From JBQTKD01 sp052389435 (lineage in GTDB: Bacteria; Actinomycetota; Actinomycetes; Sporichthyales; Sporichthyaceae), in the NCBI GenBank assembly GCA_052389435.1, contig JBQTIB010000061.1, positions 1 to 60,439 on the forward strand: a DNA stretch of 60,439 bases. The letters run 5' to 3'. A program made the translations under genes and the position numbers. Positions 39,644 through 48,735 of the stretch are shown one piece after another. The notes beneath the pieces were generated by a model. It was not told the origin of the DNA. It was given only the letters and a program-made list of their open reading frames with translations, and made no database searches. Numbering within the stretch: the stretch's first letter is position 1; each line of letters starts with the position of its first letter.

Positions 39644-41959
39644 ATGAGGACCTACGCCGAGGCACGGGCCGCCCTGCTCGAGCGCAACGAGCCCTACGGC
39701 CCGGAGCGGCGGTCTGCGCTGACCGCCGCCGCAGATGCCTGGCTCGTCGATCTGTTGGCCAAGGCCTGCGGTGGACGGCCCGACAACGTCGCGCTCGTGG
39801 CCGTCGGCGGATACGGGCGATCCGAAATGGTCGCCGGCTCCGACCTCGACGTCCTGATGCTCTACGACAAGCGCAAGGACGTACAGCAGGTCGCCGACGC
39901 CGTCTGGTACCCCGTGTGGGACGCCGGCGTGAAACTCGACCACTCGGTGCGCACTCCCGAGCAGGCCCGCAAGGTTGCCGCCGAGGACATGAAGGCGATG
40001 CTCGGGATGCTCGACCTGCGGCACGTCGCCGGAGACGTCGGACTGACCGAGTCCCTGCGCTCGGCCGTGCTGGCGGACTGGCGCAGTGCCGCCCCCAAGC
40101 GGCTGCCCGAACTGGCCGAGGCGAGCCGCGGCCGCGCGGACGAAGAACTCGCGTTCCTGCTCGAGCCCGATCTGAAGGAAAACCGCGGCGGGCTGCGGGA
40201 CCTGGTCATCCTGCGCGCCGTCGCCGCGTCCTGGGTGACCGACGTTCCACACGCACGGGTCGCCGCGGCCCACGCGCGGCTGCTCGACGTGCGCGACGCC
40301 CTGCACACCGTCACCGGCCGCAGCACGGACCGGCTCGTGCTCCAGGAGCAGGACAACGTCGCCGCAGCCCTCGGCCTGCTCGACGCCACCGCCCTCATGC
40401 GCTCCATCGCCGAGGTCGGCCGCACCGTCGCCTACGCCTCGGACATCACCTGGCGGCGGGTCGACCAACTGCTCGAGTCGCGCACCCGCCGGCTGCGCCT
40501 GCCCGGCCGCGGCTCGCAGAACGCCAATGGCCGCACCCCGCTCGCGAACGGCGTCGTCGCCTCCGACGGCGAGGCCGTGCTGGCCCGCGACGCCGACCCG
40601 GCCAAGGACCCCGTTCTGGTGCTGCGCGCCGCCGCGGCCGCCGCGCAGGCCGGCATTCCGCTCTCCCCGGGAACCGTAGACCGCTTCGCGGCTACGGCCA
40701 GGCGCCTGCCCGAGCCGTGGTCTCCCGCGGCGCGCGAGGAACTCGTGCGTCTGCTCGGCGCGGGCCGCCCGGCCGTGCAGGTCTGGGAGGCGCTCGACCT
40801 CGCCGGGGTCATCTCCACGCTCATCCCGGACTGGGAACGGGTCTCCTGCCGCCCGCAGCGCAACGCCGTCCACCGCTTCACCGTGGACCGCCACCTCGTG
40901 GAGGCGGCGGCCAACGCCGCGGCGTTCACCCGCCGCGTCGCCCGCCCGGACCTGCTGCTGCTCGGCGCCCTGCTGCACGACATCGGCAAGGGCTGGCCCG
41001 GAGACCACAGCGCCAGCGGGGAGACGGTTGTGCGCGACCTAGCGCCCCGGCTGGGCTTCGACGCCGCCGACGTCGAGGTCCTGGCCCTGATGGTCCGTCA
41101 CCATCTGCTGCTGCCCGACGTCGCCACCCGCCGCGACCTCGACGACCCCGCGACCACGGCCGCCGTGGCCGAGGCCGTCGGCACGGTGGAGAACCTCGAA
41201 CTGCTGGCCGCGATGACCGAGGCCGACGCCCTCGCCACCGGTCCCGCGGCGTGGACGCCGTGGCGATCGGCCCTGATCGCCGACCTGGTCGAGCGCACCC
41301 GCGCGGTCCTGCAGGGCAAGCCGGTGCCCGCCTCCTCCACCCTCACCCCGGAGCAGCGCGCGCTGGCCGACGAGGGTGCGACCGCCCTGATCGTCGGCGA
41401 GGTGGGGGCCCTCGGCACCGAGGTCACCGTGATCGCGCCGGACCGCGTGGGGCTGCTCGGCACCGTCGCCGGCGTGTTCAGCATCCATCGCCTCGTGGTG
41501 CGCGCGGCCGCCACCGAAACCATCGGTACCTGCGCGGTGTCCGTCTGGACCGTGCACCCCGAGTTCGGTACGCCGCCAGACCCCGCGGTGCTGCGCGGCG
41601 ACGTGCTTCGCGCCCTGGACGGCACCCTCGACGTGCGGGAGAAGTTGGCCCGTCGCGAGGCTTCGGTCAAGGCGCCCGCGGGCGTCCTCGTAGCGCCGCC
41701 CGGGGTTGCCCTGCTGCCCGGCGCCTCGGACACGGCGACCGTGTTGGAGGTGCGCGCGCACGACCGGCCCGGGCTGCTCCACAAGGTCGCCTCCGCCCTC
41801 GCGGCGACTGGGGTCGACATCCGTTCGGCAAAGGTCAGCACCTGGGGCGCCGAGGCTGTCGACGTGTTCTACGTTCTCGACCCCGACACCGGAGCCGCGC
41901 TCGAGCCGGCGCGTGCAAGCGAGGTCAAGGCGGCGCTGCTGAAGGCTCTCGACGCCTAG
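39644..41959 (+). CDS. glnD: PII uridylyl/adenylyltransferase GlnD
   Basis: A 771-residue GlnD that modifies PII according to nitrogen status; in actinobacteria it is an adenylyltransferase. The N-terminal nucleotidyltransferase motif is VGGYGRSEMVAGSDLDVLML. The PII-NT helical region includes EPDLKENRGGLRDL. The HD domain follows (LLGALLHDIGKGWPGDHS, MVRHH), then two C-terminal ACT domains (VTVIAPDRVGLLGTVAGVF and VRAHDRPGLLHKVASALA). TAGGCT at 39629-39634 is a likely -10 giving a near-leaderless start. Its TAG overlaps the stop of the convergent TetR gene. Confidence 0.96.
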   Translation: MRTYAEARAALLERNEPYGPERRSALTAAADAWLVDLLAKACGGRPDNVALVAVGGYGRSEMVAGSDLDVLMLYDKRKDVQQVADAVWYPVWDAGVKLDHSVRTPEQARKVAAEDMKAMLGMLDLRHVAGDVGLTESLRSAVLADWRSAAPKRLPELAEASRGRADEELAFLLEPDLKENRGGLRDLVILRAVAASWVTDVPHARVAAAHARLLDVRDALHTVTGRSTDRLVLQEQDNVAAALGLLDATALMRSIAEVGRTVAYASDITWRRVDQLLESRTRRLRLPGRGSQNANGRTPLANGVVASDGEAVLARDADPAKDPVLVLRAAAAAAQAGIPLSPGTVDRFAATARRLPEPWSPAAREELVRLLGAGRPAVQVWEALDLAGVISTLIPDWERVSCRPQRNAVHRFTVDRHLVEAAANAAAFTRRVARPDLLLLGALLHDIGKGWPGDHSASGETVVRDLAPRLGFDAADVEVLALMVRHHLLLPDVATRRDLDDPATTAAVAEAVGTVENLELLAAMTEADALATGPAAWTPWRSALIADLVERTRAVLQGKPVPASSTLTPEQRALADEGATALIVGEVGALGTEVTVIAPDRVGLLGTVAGVFSIHRLVVRAAATETIGTCAVSVWTVHPEFGTPPDPAVLRGDVLRALDGTLDVREKLARREASVKAPAGVLVAPPGVALLPGASDTATVLEVRAHDRPGLLHKVASALAATGVDIRSAKVSTWGAEAVDVFYVLDPDTGAALEPARASEVKAALLKALDA

Positions 41960-42639
41960 GCCGGGTCCCCAGTGGCGCGGGCGAGCACGCCGAGCAGGAT
42001 CGTCGTCATCGCATCGGCGAGCGCGGGCTCGAAGTTCAGGCGCAGAACGGCGAGGGACGGATCCGCCTCGTAGGCGGCGCACATGCTCGCCGAGGGTCGG
42101 GCGTGGCTCCACAGGGATCCGATCACGACTCCGCCGAGTAGGCACGCCCGCAGCGCCCCCTCGACGCCGAGCTCGGGCAGGTGACGGCGCATCAGGTCCG
42201 CCAACAGGGAGAGGTCGTCGATCGCGGCGCGCTTGTGGCGGGCGGCCACCTCGACCGACACGTTGTGCTCCAGGACGGCGGCCTGGGAGCTGAACAGATC
42301 GCACAGGACGGGGCGGTCGGCGATGCTCTCGGCGATGGTCGCGGCGACCTGCTCGGCCCGCCGAGCGGGGGAGTCGGCGTCGACGGCCGCCTCCAGCCTC
42401 GGGCCCAGGCCCACGAGCCACTCGTGGAGCAGGCCCTCGAGCAGTTCGAGCAGGATTGCCTCGCGCGAGTCGAAGTACCGGAGCACGTTCGACTTGGCCA
42501 ACCCGGCCCGACGGCTCAACTCGTTCAGGCTGACCTCGGAGACGGGTAGCTCGTCGAGCATCGCGGCCGCGGTGGAGAGGATCGCCGCTCGCCGCAGTTC
42601 GCGCTGTTCCTCGCTGCGGGCACGCTGAAAGGTCGGCAC
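41956..42639 (-). CDS. TetR-family transcriptional regulator
   Basis: A 227-residue TetR protein: N-terminal helix-turn-helix (LRRAAILSTAAAMLDE, VSLNELSRRAGLAKSNVLRYFDSREAILLELL) and an effector domain with no recognised ligand. It starts at GTG 42639. Between it and the divergent dehydrogenase lie three copies of one palindrome, so it very probably represses itself and the dehydrogenase gene. Its stop overlaps that of glnD. The ligand is probably the dehydrogenase substrate or a lipophilic compound, which is inference. Confidence 0.92.
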   Translation of the reverse strand: MPTFQRARSEEQRELRRAAILSTAAAMLDELPVSEVSLNELSRRAGLAKSNVLRYFDSREAILLELLEGLLHEWLVGLGPRLEAAVDADSPARRAEQVAATIAESIADRPVLCDLFSSQAAVLEHNVSVEVAARHKRAAIDDLSLLADLMRRHLPELGVEGALRACLLGGVVIGSLWSHARPSASMCAAYEADPSLAVLRLNFEPALADAMTTILLGVLARATGDPA

Positions 42640-42652
42640 CGCCCCAGATTAC

Positions 42653-42719
42653 AGACTGACGGTCTGTTGACACCAGACCGCCGGTCTACTACGTTCCCGT
42701 TTCAACAGACCGACGGTCT
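42653..42719. promoter_or_regulatory. Three TetR-type operators (AGACCGnCGGTCT)
   Basis: The 13-base palindrome occurs at 42653-42665 (AGACTGACGGTCT, one mismatch), 42675-42687 (AGACCGCCGGTCT) and 42707-42719 (AGACCGACGGTCT), the last two perfect about the centre base. Centres are 22 and 32 bp apart, close to two and three helical turns, so bound dimers would lie on one DNA face. They fill the gap between the TetR gene and the dehydrogenase gene. Confidence 0.85.
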
Positions 42720-42736
42720 CTTATCTGGAGGACGCC

Positions 42737-43651
42737 ATGGGCACCAAGTGGAGCGCAGCCGACATGCCGAGCCAGCGCGGCCGCGTCGCCGTCGTCACCG
42801 GCGCCAACACCGGACTCGGCTTCGACACCGCGCGCATGCTCGCCGAGAAGGGCGCGACCGTGGTGCTCGCGGTGCGCGACCTCGAGAAGGGCAAGCAGGC
42901 GGCCGCGCGGATGGCGCAGACTGCGCCCGGGGCCACGGTCTGCGTGCAGCGCCTCGACCTCGGATCGCTGGCCTCGGTCCGCGAGGCGGCCGCCGAGCTG
43001 AAGGCCGCGTATCCGGCCGTCGACCTGCTGATCAACAACGCCGGCGTCATGTACCCGCCGCGCCAGACCACGCCCGACGGCTTCGAGCTCGCTCTCGGCA
43101 CCAATCACCTCGGGCACTTCGCGCTCACCGGCCTGCTGCTCGACGCGATGCTCCCGGTGCCCGGATCCCGCGTCGTCACCGTGGCGAGCCTCGCCCACAG
43201 GGTCCGGGCAACCATCCACTTCGACGACCTACAGCTCGAGCGGTCCTTCGACCGGGTGGGTGCCTACGGGCAGTCCAAGCTGGCCAACCTGCTCTTCACC
43301 TACGAACTGCAGCGTCGGCTGGCTCCGCGCGGGAACACCGTGGCGCTCGCCGCGCACCCGGGCTTTTCGCAGACCGAACTCCTGCGCAACTCGCCCGCGA
43401 TCCTCCGGGCACTCGCGGTCCCGCTCGGTCCGCTCCTCGCCCAGGACGCGGCGCGCGGCGCGCTGCCGACGCTGCGGGCCGCCGTCGATCCGGCCGCGCT
43501 CGGCGGTCAGTACTTCGGTCCCGACGGGCTCGGCGAGCTGCGCGGCGGTCCGAAGGTCGTGGCCTCCAGCGCCCAGTCGCACGACCTGGGACTGCAGCGG
43601 CGCCTGTGGGCGGTGTCGGAGGAGCTCACCGGCGTGAGGTTCGAGATTTAG
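42737..43651 (+). CDS. Short-chain dehydrogenase/reductase (retinol-dehydrogenase-like)
   Basis: A 304-residue SDR of the classical type close to RDH/WWOX-like oxidoreductases. It has the cofactor loop VVTGANTGLGFDTARML, LINNAGVMYPP, the catalytic Ser region VVTVASLAH and YGQSKLANLLF (YxxxK). The Arg after the second beta strand (LAVRDLEKGK) favours NADP(H). The substrate is unknown, probably a lipophilic alcohol or ketone. The ATG is preceded by CTGGAGGA and follows three operators of the divergent TetR protein, so it should be inducible. Confidence 0.9.
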   Translation: MGTKWSAADMPSQRGRVAVVTGANTGLGFDTARMLAEKGATVVLAVRDLEKGKQAAARMAQTAPGATVCVQRLDLGSLASVREAAAELKAAYPAVDLLINNAGVMYPPRQTTPDGFELALGTNHLGHFALTGLLLDAMLPVPGSRVVTVASLAHRVRATIHFDDLQLERSFDRVGAYGQSKLANLLFTYELQRRLAPRGNTVALAAHPGFSQTELLRNSPAILRALAVPLGPLLAQDAARGALPTLRAAVDPAALGGQYFGPDGLGELRGGPKVVASSAQSHDLGLQRRLWAVSEELTGVRFEI

Positions 43652-43738
43652 GTCGTGTCCCGCTGGGACGGGGCGTCGACCGCTCGGCGACTAGGCTGAG
43701 CCGGTCCACCGCTCCGCTGCCAAGGGATGTTCGCAGTC

Positions 43739-45292
43739 GTGTTCGACACCCTCTCCGACCGCCTGTCCGCGACGTTCAAGAACCTTCGCGGCAAGGGCAA
43801 GCTCTCCGAAGCCGACATCGACGCCACCGCGCGGGAGATCCGCCGGGCGCTGCTCGAGGCCGACGTCGCGCTGCCGGTCGTGCGGGAGTTCGTCGAGGCG
43901 GTCAAGGAGCGGGCGCGGGGGGCGGAGGTCTCCCAGGCGCTCAACCCGGCGCAGCAGGTCGTCAAGATCGTCGACGAGGAGCTCAAGCGCATCCTCGGCG
44001 GCGAGACCCGCCGGCTGCGCTTCGCGAAGACCTCGCCGACGGTGATCATGCTGGCCGGCCTGCAGGGTGCCGGCAAGACCACGCTCGCGGGCAAGCTCGC
44101 CAAGTGGCTCTCCGATCAGGGGCACCAGCCGATGCTCGTCGCGGCCGACCTGCAGCGCCCCAACGCCGTCCAGCAGTTGCAGGTCGTCGGCGAACGCGCC
44201 GGGGTCGCGGTGTACGCGCCGCAGCCGGGCAGCGGCGTCGGGGACCCGGTGCAGGTCGCCAAGGACTCCATCGACGAGGCAAGGCGGCGTCAGCACGACA
44301 TCGTCATCGTCGACACGGCGGGTCGCCTCGGCGTCGACGCGGAGATGATGGCCCAGGCCGCGAACATCCGCGACGCGGTCAAGCCCGACGAGATCCTGTT
44401 CGTCGTCGACGCGATGATCGGCCAGGACGCGATCGTCACCGCGCAGGCCTTCCTCGACGGCGTGGGCTTCGACGGCGTCGTCCTCACCAAGCTCGACGGC
44501 GACGCCCGCGGCGGCGCGGCCCTGTCCGTCGCTTCGGTGACGGGCCGTCAGATCATGTTCGCGTCCAACGGCGAGAAGCTCGACGACTTCGACGCCTTCC
44601 ACCCCGAGCGGATGGCCTCTCGGATCCTGGGCATGGGCGACATGCTCACGCTGATCGAGCAGGCGGAGAAGCACTTCGAGGCCGATCAGGCCGAGAAGAT
44701 GGCCGAGAAGCTGCTCAAGGGCGGCAAGGGCAACGAGTTCACCCTCGAAGACTTCAAGCAGCAGATGCTGCAGGTCCGCAAGATGGGCTCGCTCTCGAAG
44801 CTGTTCGGGATGCTGCCCGGGATGGGCCAGTTCAAGGACCAGATCGACCAGGTCGACGACAAGGACCTCGATCGCGTCGTCGCGATCATCAACGGCATGA
44901 CGCCCGCCGAGCGGGCGGACCCGAAGATCATCAACGGCTCGCGGCGTGCCCGCATCGCCAAGGGCTCCGGCGTCGAGGTCTCCGAGATCAACGGTCTGGT
45001 CGAGCGGTTCTTCGAGGCCCGCAAGATGATGCAGCAGATGGCGGGCGGCATGGCCGGCGGCATGATGCCGGGAATGGGCGGCAACCCGTTCCAGGGCGGC
45101 GGCAAGAAGTCGCGCGGCAAAATGGCGCCGCCGCCGAAGGCGAAGGGCAAGGGCAAGCGCAGCAGTGGCAACCCCGCGAAGCGCGCGCAGGAGGCGGTGG
45201 ACGCGGCGGCCGCCAAGGAGGCGCCGAGCCTGCCGGCGAACTTCGAACTTCCGTCCGACTTCAAGGACTTCATGGGACCCGGCGGCCGCTGA
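43739..45292 (+). CDS. ffh: Signal recognition particle protein Ffh
   Basis: A 517-residue Ffh that binds signal sequences and SRP RNA and delivers ribosomes to FtsY. NG domain: GLQGAGKTTLAGKLAKWL, ADLQRPNAVQQL, VDTAGRLGVDAEMM, TKLDGDARGG. M domain from about residue 325, with methionine-rich FFEARKMMQQMAGGMAGGMM and the RNA-binding IINGSRRARIAKGSG. A Lys/Pro/Gly-rich tail follows, ending FKDFMGPGG. I chose GTG 43739 (VFDTLSDRL) to match the family start, with AAGGGA upstream; ATG 43727 is in frame. Confidence 0.95.
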   Translation: MFDTLSDRLSATFKNLRGKGKLSEADIDATAREIRRALLEADVALPVVREFVEAVKERARGAEVSQALNPAQQVVKIVDEELKRILGGETRRLRFAKTSPTVIMLAGLQGAGKTTLAGKLAKWLSDQGHQPMLVAADLQRPNAVQQLQVVGERAGVAVYAPQPGSGVGDPVQVAKDSIDEARRRQHDIVIVDTAGRLGVDAEMMAQAANIRDAVKPDEILFVVDAMIGQDAIVTAQAFLDGVGFDGVVLTKLDGDARGGAALSVASVTGRQIMFASNGEKLDDFDAFHPERMASRILGMGDMLTLIEQAEKHFEADQAEKMAEKLLKGGKGNEFTLEDFKQQMLQVRKMGSLSKLFGMLPGMGQFKDQIDQVDDKDLDRVVAIINGMTPAERADPKIINGSRRARIAKGSGVEVSEINGLVERFFEARKMMQQMAGGMAGGMMPGMGGNPFQGGGKKSRGKMAPPPKAKGKGKRSSGNPAKRAQEAVDAAAAKEAPSLPANFELPSDFKDFMGPGGR

Positions 45293-45294
45293 CC

Positions 45295-46368
45295 GTGGAC
45301 TCCCTGCACCTGCGCGGAGTGCGGCTGCCCGACGGTGAGCACGTCGATCTCTGGGTGCGCGACGGGGTCGTCACCTACGAGCCGGTTGCCGGTGCGCAGA
45401 CCGTCGCGTCGGGATGGATGCTGCCCGGCCTCGTGGACCTGCACTGCCACGTCGGGCTGACACCGCAGGGCGCGGCGGATCCGGACGTGACGCAGCGTCA
45501 GGCCCTCGAGGAGCGCGCGGCGGGCGTTCTCCTGCTGCGGGACGCCGGTTCGGCTGCCGACACCCGGTGGATCGACGACCGCGACGACCTCCCGCGCATC
45601 GTCCGCGCCGGGCGGCACATCGCGCGCCCTCGGCGGTACATCCGCAACTTCGGCGCCGAGGTCGAACCGCAGGACCTCGCCGCGGAGGTTGCCGTGCAGG
45701 CGGCGCGCGGAGACGGCTGGGTGAAGATCGTCGGCGACTGGATCGATCGGGACGCCGGAGACCTCGCGCCCCTGTGGCCCGTCGCGGCCCTGCGAGCGGG
45801 CGTTGCCGCCGCCCACGCCGCGGGAGCACGTGTCACCACCCACGTGTTCGGGCGAACGGCGCTAGCCGAGGCCCTCGCCGTCGGCTTCGACTGCATCGAA
45901 CACGGCACCGGCCTCGACGACGACCTCACCGCGCTCATGGCGGCGGCGGGCACGGCCCTGGTCCCCACGCTGATCAACGTCGCGGAGAACTTCGGCGGCA
46001 TCGCGGACGCGGCCGAGGCGAAGTTCCCCGGCTACGCCGCCCACATGCGCCGCCTGTGCGACTCGGCGCCGGCTCGGATCGCCGCCGCGTACGAGGCGGG
46101 AGTGCCGATCTTCGCCGGCACCGACGCCGGGGGAGTGGTCGCCCACGGCCGGATCGTCGACGAGATCCTCGCCCTCGTCGAGGCGGGCCTGCCCGTCGAG
46201 TACGCGGTCGGCGGCGCATCCTGGCGCGCGCGAGAGTTCCTCGGGCGCCCCGGACTGGCCGAGGGCGACCCCGCGGACCTGATCGTCGTCGCGGAAGACC
46301 CGCGCAGGAACCCCCGCGTCCTCGCGGCGCCAACCTGCGTCGTGCTGCGCGGCCGGGTCGTCGGCTGA
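45295..46368 (+). CDS. Amidohydrolase family protein
   Basis: A 357-residue metal-dependent hydrolase of the amidohydrolase superfamily. GLVDLHCHVGL carries the first metal motif (HxH), VTTHVFGR and CIEHGTGLDD later His ligands, and PIFAGTDAGG the catalytic Asp. It belongs with imidazolonepropionase- or prolidase-like members; the substrate is not predictable. It begins at GTG 45295, 2 bp after the ffh stop, an arrangement seen in other actinobacteria, so it is co-transcribed with ffh. Confidence 0.9.
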   Translation: MDSLHLRGVRLPDGEHVDLWVRDGVVTYEPVAGAQTVASGWMLPGLVDLHCHVGLTPQGAADPDVTQRQALEERAAGVLLLRDAGSAADTRWIDDRDDLPRIVRAGRHIARPRRYIRNFGAEVEPQDLAAEVAVQAARGDGWVKIVGDWIDRDAGDLAPLWPVAALRAGVAAAHAAGARVTTHVFGRTALAEALAVGFDCIEHGTGLDDDLTALMAAAGTALVPTLINVAENFGGIADAAEAKFPGYAAHMRRLCDSAPARIAAAYEAGVPIFAGTDAGGVVAHGRIVDEILALVEAGLPVEYAVGGASWRAREFLGRPGLAEGDPADLIVVAEDPRRNPRVLAAPTCVVLRGRVVG

Positions 46369-46374
46369 GCCTGA

Positions 46375-46380
46375 TAGCCT
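46375..46380 (+). promoter_or_regulatory. Candidate -10 element (TAGCCT) of the rpsP operon
   Basis: TAGCCT lies just after the amidohydrolase stop and about 130 bp before rpsP, in an otherwise gene-free gap. It may start the rpsP-khpA-rimM-trmD transcript with a leader of about 120 bases. Confidence 0.35.
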
Positions 46381-46506
46381 CGACCCCGCGTCTGCGCCGG
46401 TGGGCCCTCTACCCTGCCATGCGCGGCAATCGGACCGTCGGCTTCAGGTACCCCACCCGGGCGCCTCGGTTCATCACGTCAGACATATCCAGGAGTGAAC
46501 GCACCG

Positions 46507-47046
46507 GTGGCAGTCAAGATCAAGCTGAAGCGCATGGGCAAGATCCGCGCTCCGTACTACCGCGTCGTAGTCGCCGACTCCCGCACCAAGCGGGACGGCC
46601 GGGCCATCGAAGAGATCGGCCTCTACCACCCGACGCAGGACCCGTCGGTCATCCAGATCGACACCGAGCGCGCCCAGCACTGGCTCAAGGTCGGCGCCCA
46701 GCCCACCGAGGCCGTCACCGCGCTGCTCAAGATCACCGGGGACTGGCAGAAGTTCAAGGGCCTGCCGGGCACCGAGGGCACCCTCCGCGTCGCGGAGCCC
46801 AAGGTCAAGCAGGGTGGGGTCGCATTCGTCGCCACCGGCCTGGACAACAACGCCGGCGCCAAGGCCAAAGCCGCGGAGTCCAAGGCCGCCAAGGTCTCCG
46901 AGCCCAAGGCCGAGGAGCCCAAGGCCGAGGAGCCCAAGGCCGAGGAGGCCAAGGTCGAAGAGGCTCCGGTCGCCGAGGCTCCGGCTGCCGAGGCTGCAGC
47001 GGAGTCGTCGGCGGCCGAGCCCGCCGCGCTCCCCGCTGAGGCCTGA
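46507..47046 (+). CDS. rpsP: 30S ribosomal protein S16 with long acidic/Lys tail
   Basis: A 179-residue S16. Residues 1-90 are canonical (VAVKIKLKRMGKIRAPYYR, VVADSRTKRDGRAIEEIG). From about residue 105 a low-complexity tail follows, with repeated EPKAEEPKAEE and then Ala/Glu/Pro units, making the protein about twice the usual length; similar tails are common in actinobacteria. AGGAG at 46491-46495 favours GTG 46507 over GTG 46495, which overlaps it. It heads the rpsP-khpA-rimM-trmD operon. Confidence 0.95.
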   Translation: MAVKIKLKRMGKIRAPYYRVVVADSRTKRDGRAIEEIGLYHPTQDPSVIQIDTERAQHWLKVGAQPTEAVTALLKITGDWQKFKGLPGTEGTLRVAEPKVKQGGVAFVATGLDNNAGAKAKAAESKAAKVSEPKAEEPKAEEPKAEEAKVEEAPVAEAPAAEAAAESSAAEPAALPAEA

Positions 47047-47050
47047 GCCC

Positions 47051-47287
47051 GTGCTCGCCGACGCCCTCGAGCACCTGGTGCGGGGCATCGTCGAACACCC
47101 GGACGAGGTACACGTCCGCGAGCGCTCGCAGCGCAACGGCAAGGTCCTCGAGGTGCGCGTGCACCCCGACGACCTCGGCAAGGTGATCGGCCGCGCGGGT
47201 CGCACCGCCACCGCCCTGCGCACCGTCGTGAGCGCCCTCGGCGGTCGCAACGTCAGAGTCGACCTCGTCGACCAACACGGTCGGTAG
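47051..47287 (+). CDS. khpA: KH-domain RNA-binding protein KhpA
   Basis: A 78-residue protein with one KH domain: EVRVHPDDLGKVIGRAGRTATALRTVV (GxxG loop GRAG). KhpA proteins bind RNA, often with KhpB/Jag, and influence cell division and translation. It starts at GTG 47051, 4 bp after rpsP, and its TAG is immediately followed by the rimM GTG, so translation is tightly linked. Confidence 0.94.
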   Translation: MLADALEHLVRGIVEHPDEVHVRERSQRNGKVLEVRVHPDDLGKVIGRAGRTATALRTVVSALGGRNVRVDLVDQHGR

Positions 47288-47836
47288 GTGGAACTCGTCG
47301 TCGGGCGCATCGGTCGCCCGCACGGCATCCGCGGCGAGGTGACCGTCGAGGTCCGCACCGATTCCCCGGAGATCCGGTTCGCTCCGGGAGCGAAGCTGCG
47401 CACCGACCCGTCGGCAGCCGGTCCGCTCGTCGTCGAAGGCGCCCACTGGCCCAGTGGGCGCCTTCTGCGCGCGTTCGCCGGCGTCACCGACCGCAACGGC
47501 GCCGAGGCGCTGCGGAACGTCAAGCTGGTCATCGAAGTGTCCGCGGACGACCGCCCGGACGACGACGAGGAGTTCTACGACCACCAGCTCGTCGGGCTGG
47601 CCGTCCACACCGTGTCCGGAGGGGTCGTCGGCACCGTCGCCGAGGTCCTGCACCTGCCCAGCCAGGAACTGCTCGCCGTTCGCACCCCCGACGACGGCGA
47701 GGTGCTCGTGCCGTTCGTGACGCAGATCGTCCCCGAGATCGACCTCGACGCCGGCGTCGTCCGGATCGACCCCCCGCCCGGCCTGCTCGAGGTCGGCGAG
47801 CCTGCGAGCCGACCAGACGCCGCACTCGAAGGCTGA
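47288..47836 (+). CDS. rimM: Ribosome maturation factor RimM
   Basis: A 182-residue RimM, which binds S19 and helps assemble the 30S head. The N-terminal RimM domain starts VELVVGRIGRPHGIRGEVTVEVRTD. The C-terminal PRC barrel includes EEFYDHQLVGLAVHTV, GEVLVPFVTQIVPEIDLDAG and IDPPPGLLE. It begins directly after the khpA stop; trmD begins 6 bp after it. Confidence 0.95.
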   Translation: MELVVGRIGRPHGIRGEVTVEVRTDSPEIRFAPGAKLRTDPSAAGPLVVEGAHWPSGRLLRAFAGVTDRNGAEALRNVKLVIEVSADDRPDDDEEFYDHQLVGLAVHTVSGGVVGTVAEVLHLPSQELLAVRTPDDGEVLVPFVTQIVPEIDLDAGVVRIDPPPGLLEVGEPASRPDAALEG

Positions 47837-47842
47837 CCCTTC

Positions 47843-48652
47843 GTGCGCATCGACGTCGTCTCCATCTTTCCCGCGTATCTGGCTCCGCTGGAACTCTCCC
47901 TGGTCGGGCGGGCCGTTCGCGACGGGCTGCTGGACCTCGCGCTGCACGACCTGCGGGACTGGACCACCGACGTGCACCGCAGCGTCGACGACACTCCCTA
48001 CGGCGGGGGCGCGGGCATGCTCATGAGCCCACAGCCGTGGGGGGAGGCGCTCGACGCGGTCCTGGCCCGCCCGACGGGCGACCGGGCACGGCTGATCGTG
48101 CCGACCCCGGCCGGGCGTCCGTTCACCCAGTCCCGAGCGGCCGAACTCGCCGCCGCGCCGTGGCTGGTCTTCGCCCCGGCGCGCTACGAGGGCATCGACG
48201 CGCGCGTCGTGGCGCAGTCCGCGGAGCGCCCGGAGGTCGAGGCGGTCGAGGAGATCTCGATCGGCGACTACGTGCTCGCCGGGGGAGAGGCGGCGGTCCT
48301 GGTGATCGTGGAGGCCGTCGCGCGACTGTTGCCGGGCGTGCTCGGCAACGCCGAGTCGATCGTCGAGGAGTCGCACGCCGCGGGCCTGCTGGAGGCGCCG
48401 AGCTACACCAAGCCGCCGGAGTGGCGCGGCCACGCCGTGCCCGACGTGCTGCGCAGCGGCGACCACGGAGCCATCGCTCGCTGGCGCCGCGACGCCGCGC
48501 TGCGCCGCACGGCGGCGACACGCCCGGACCTGTTGCAGATCTATCCTTCCGCGAACCTGGACCGGCGCGATCGGGCGACGCTGGCCGAACTGGGCTGGAG
48601 CGTGTCGGACGACGGTCCGATTGGGCCGGCGCCGGAGCCTGTGGCAGACTGA
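47843..48652 (+). CDS. trmD: tRNA (guanine-37 N1)-methyltransferase
   Basis: A 269-residue TrmD, a SPOUT-class knotted enzyme that prevents frameshifting by methylating G37. It has VRIDVVSIFPAYLAPL, TDVHRSVDDTPYGGGAGMLM, FAPARYEGIDARV, the knot region EISIGDYVLAGGEAAVLVIVEAVARLLPG and EAPSYTKPPEWRGHAVPDVLRSGDH (parts only). It starts at GTG 47843. Confidence 0.96.
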   Translation: MRIDVVSIFPAYLAPLELSLVGRAVRDGLLDLALHDLRDWTTDVHRSVDDTPYGGGAGMLMSPQPWGEALDAVLARPTGDRARLIVPTPAGRPFTQSRAAELAAAPWLVFAPARYEGIDARVVAQSAERPEVEAVEEISIGDYVLAGGEAAVLVIVEAVARLLPGVLGNAESIVEESHAAGLLEAPSYTKPPEWRGHAVPDVLRSGDHGAIARWRRDAALRRTAATRPDLLQIYPSANLDRRDRATLAELGWSVSDDGPIGPAPEPVAD

Positions 48653-48735
48653 CCCGTCGATCCCCCTGCGTCTACGCCGGGGTACGCCCTTGCCCGAACC
48701 GCGCCCCCGTGCGGACGAATGGAAGTTGGACGGAC

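Noticed and set aside
42667..45294. Long plus-strand frame covering the dehydrogenase and ffh upstream of the amidohydrolase
   Set aside because: It runs out of frame with two genes that have full family motifs; only 45295-46368 of this frame is coding.
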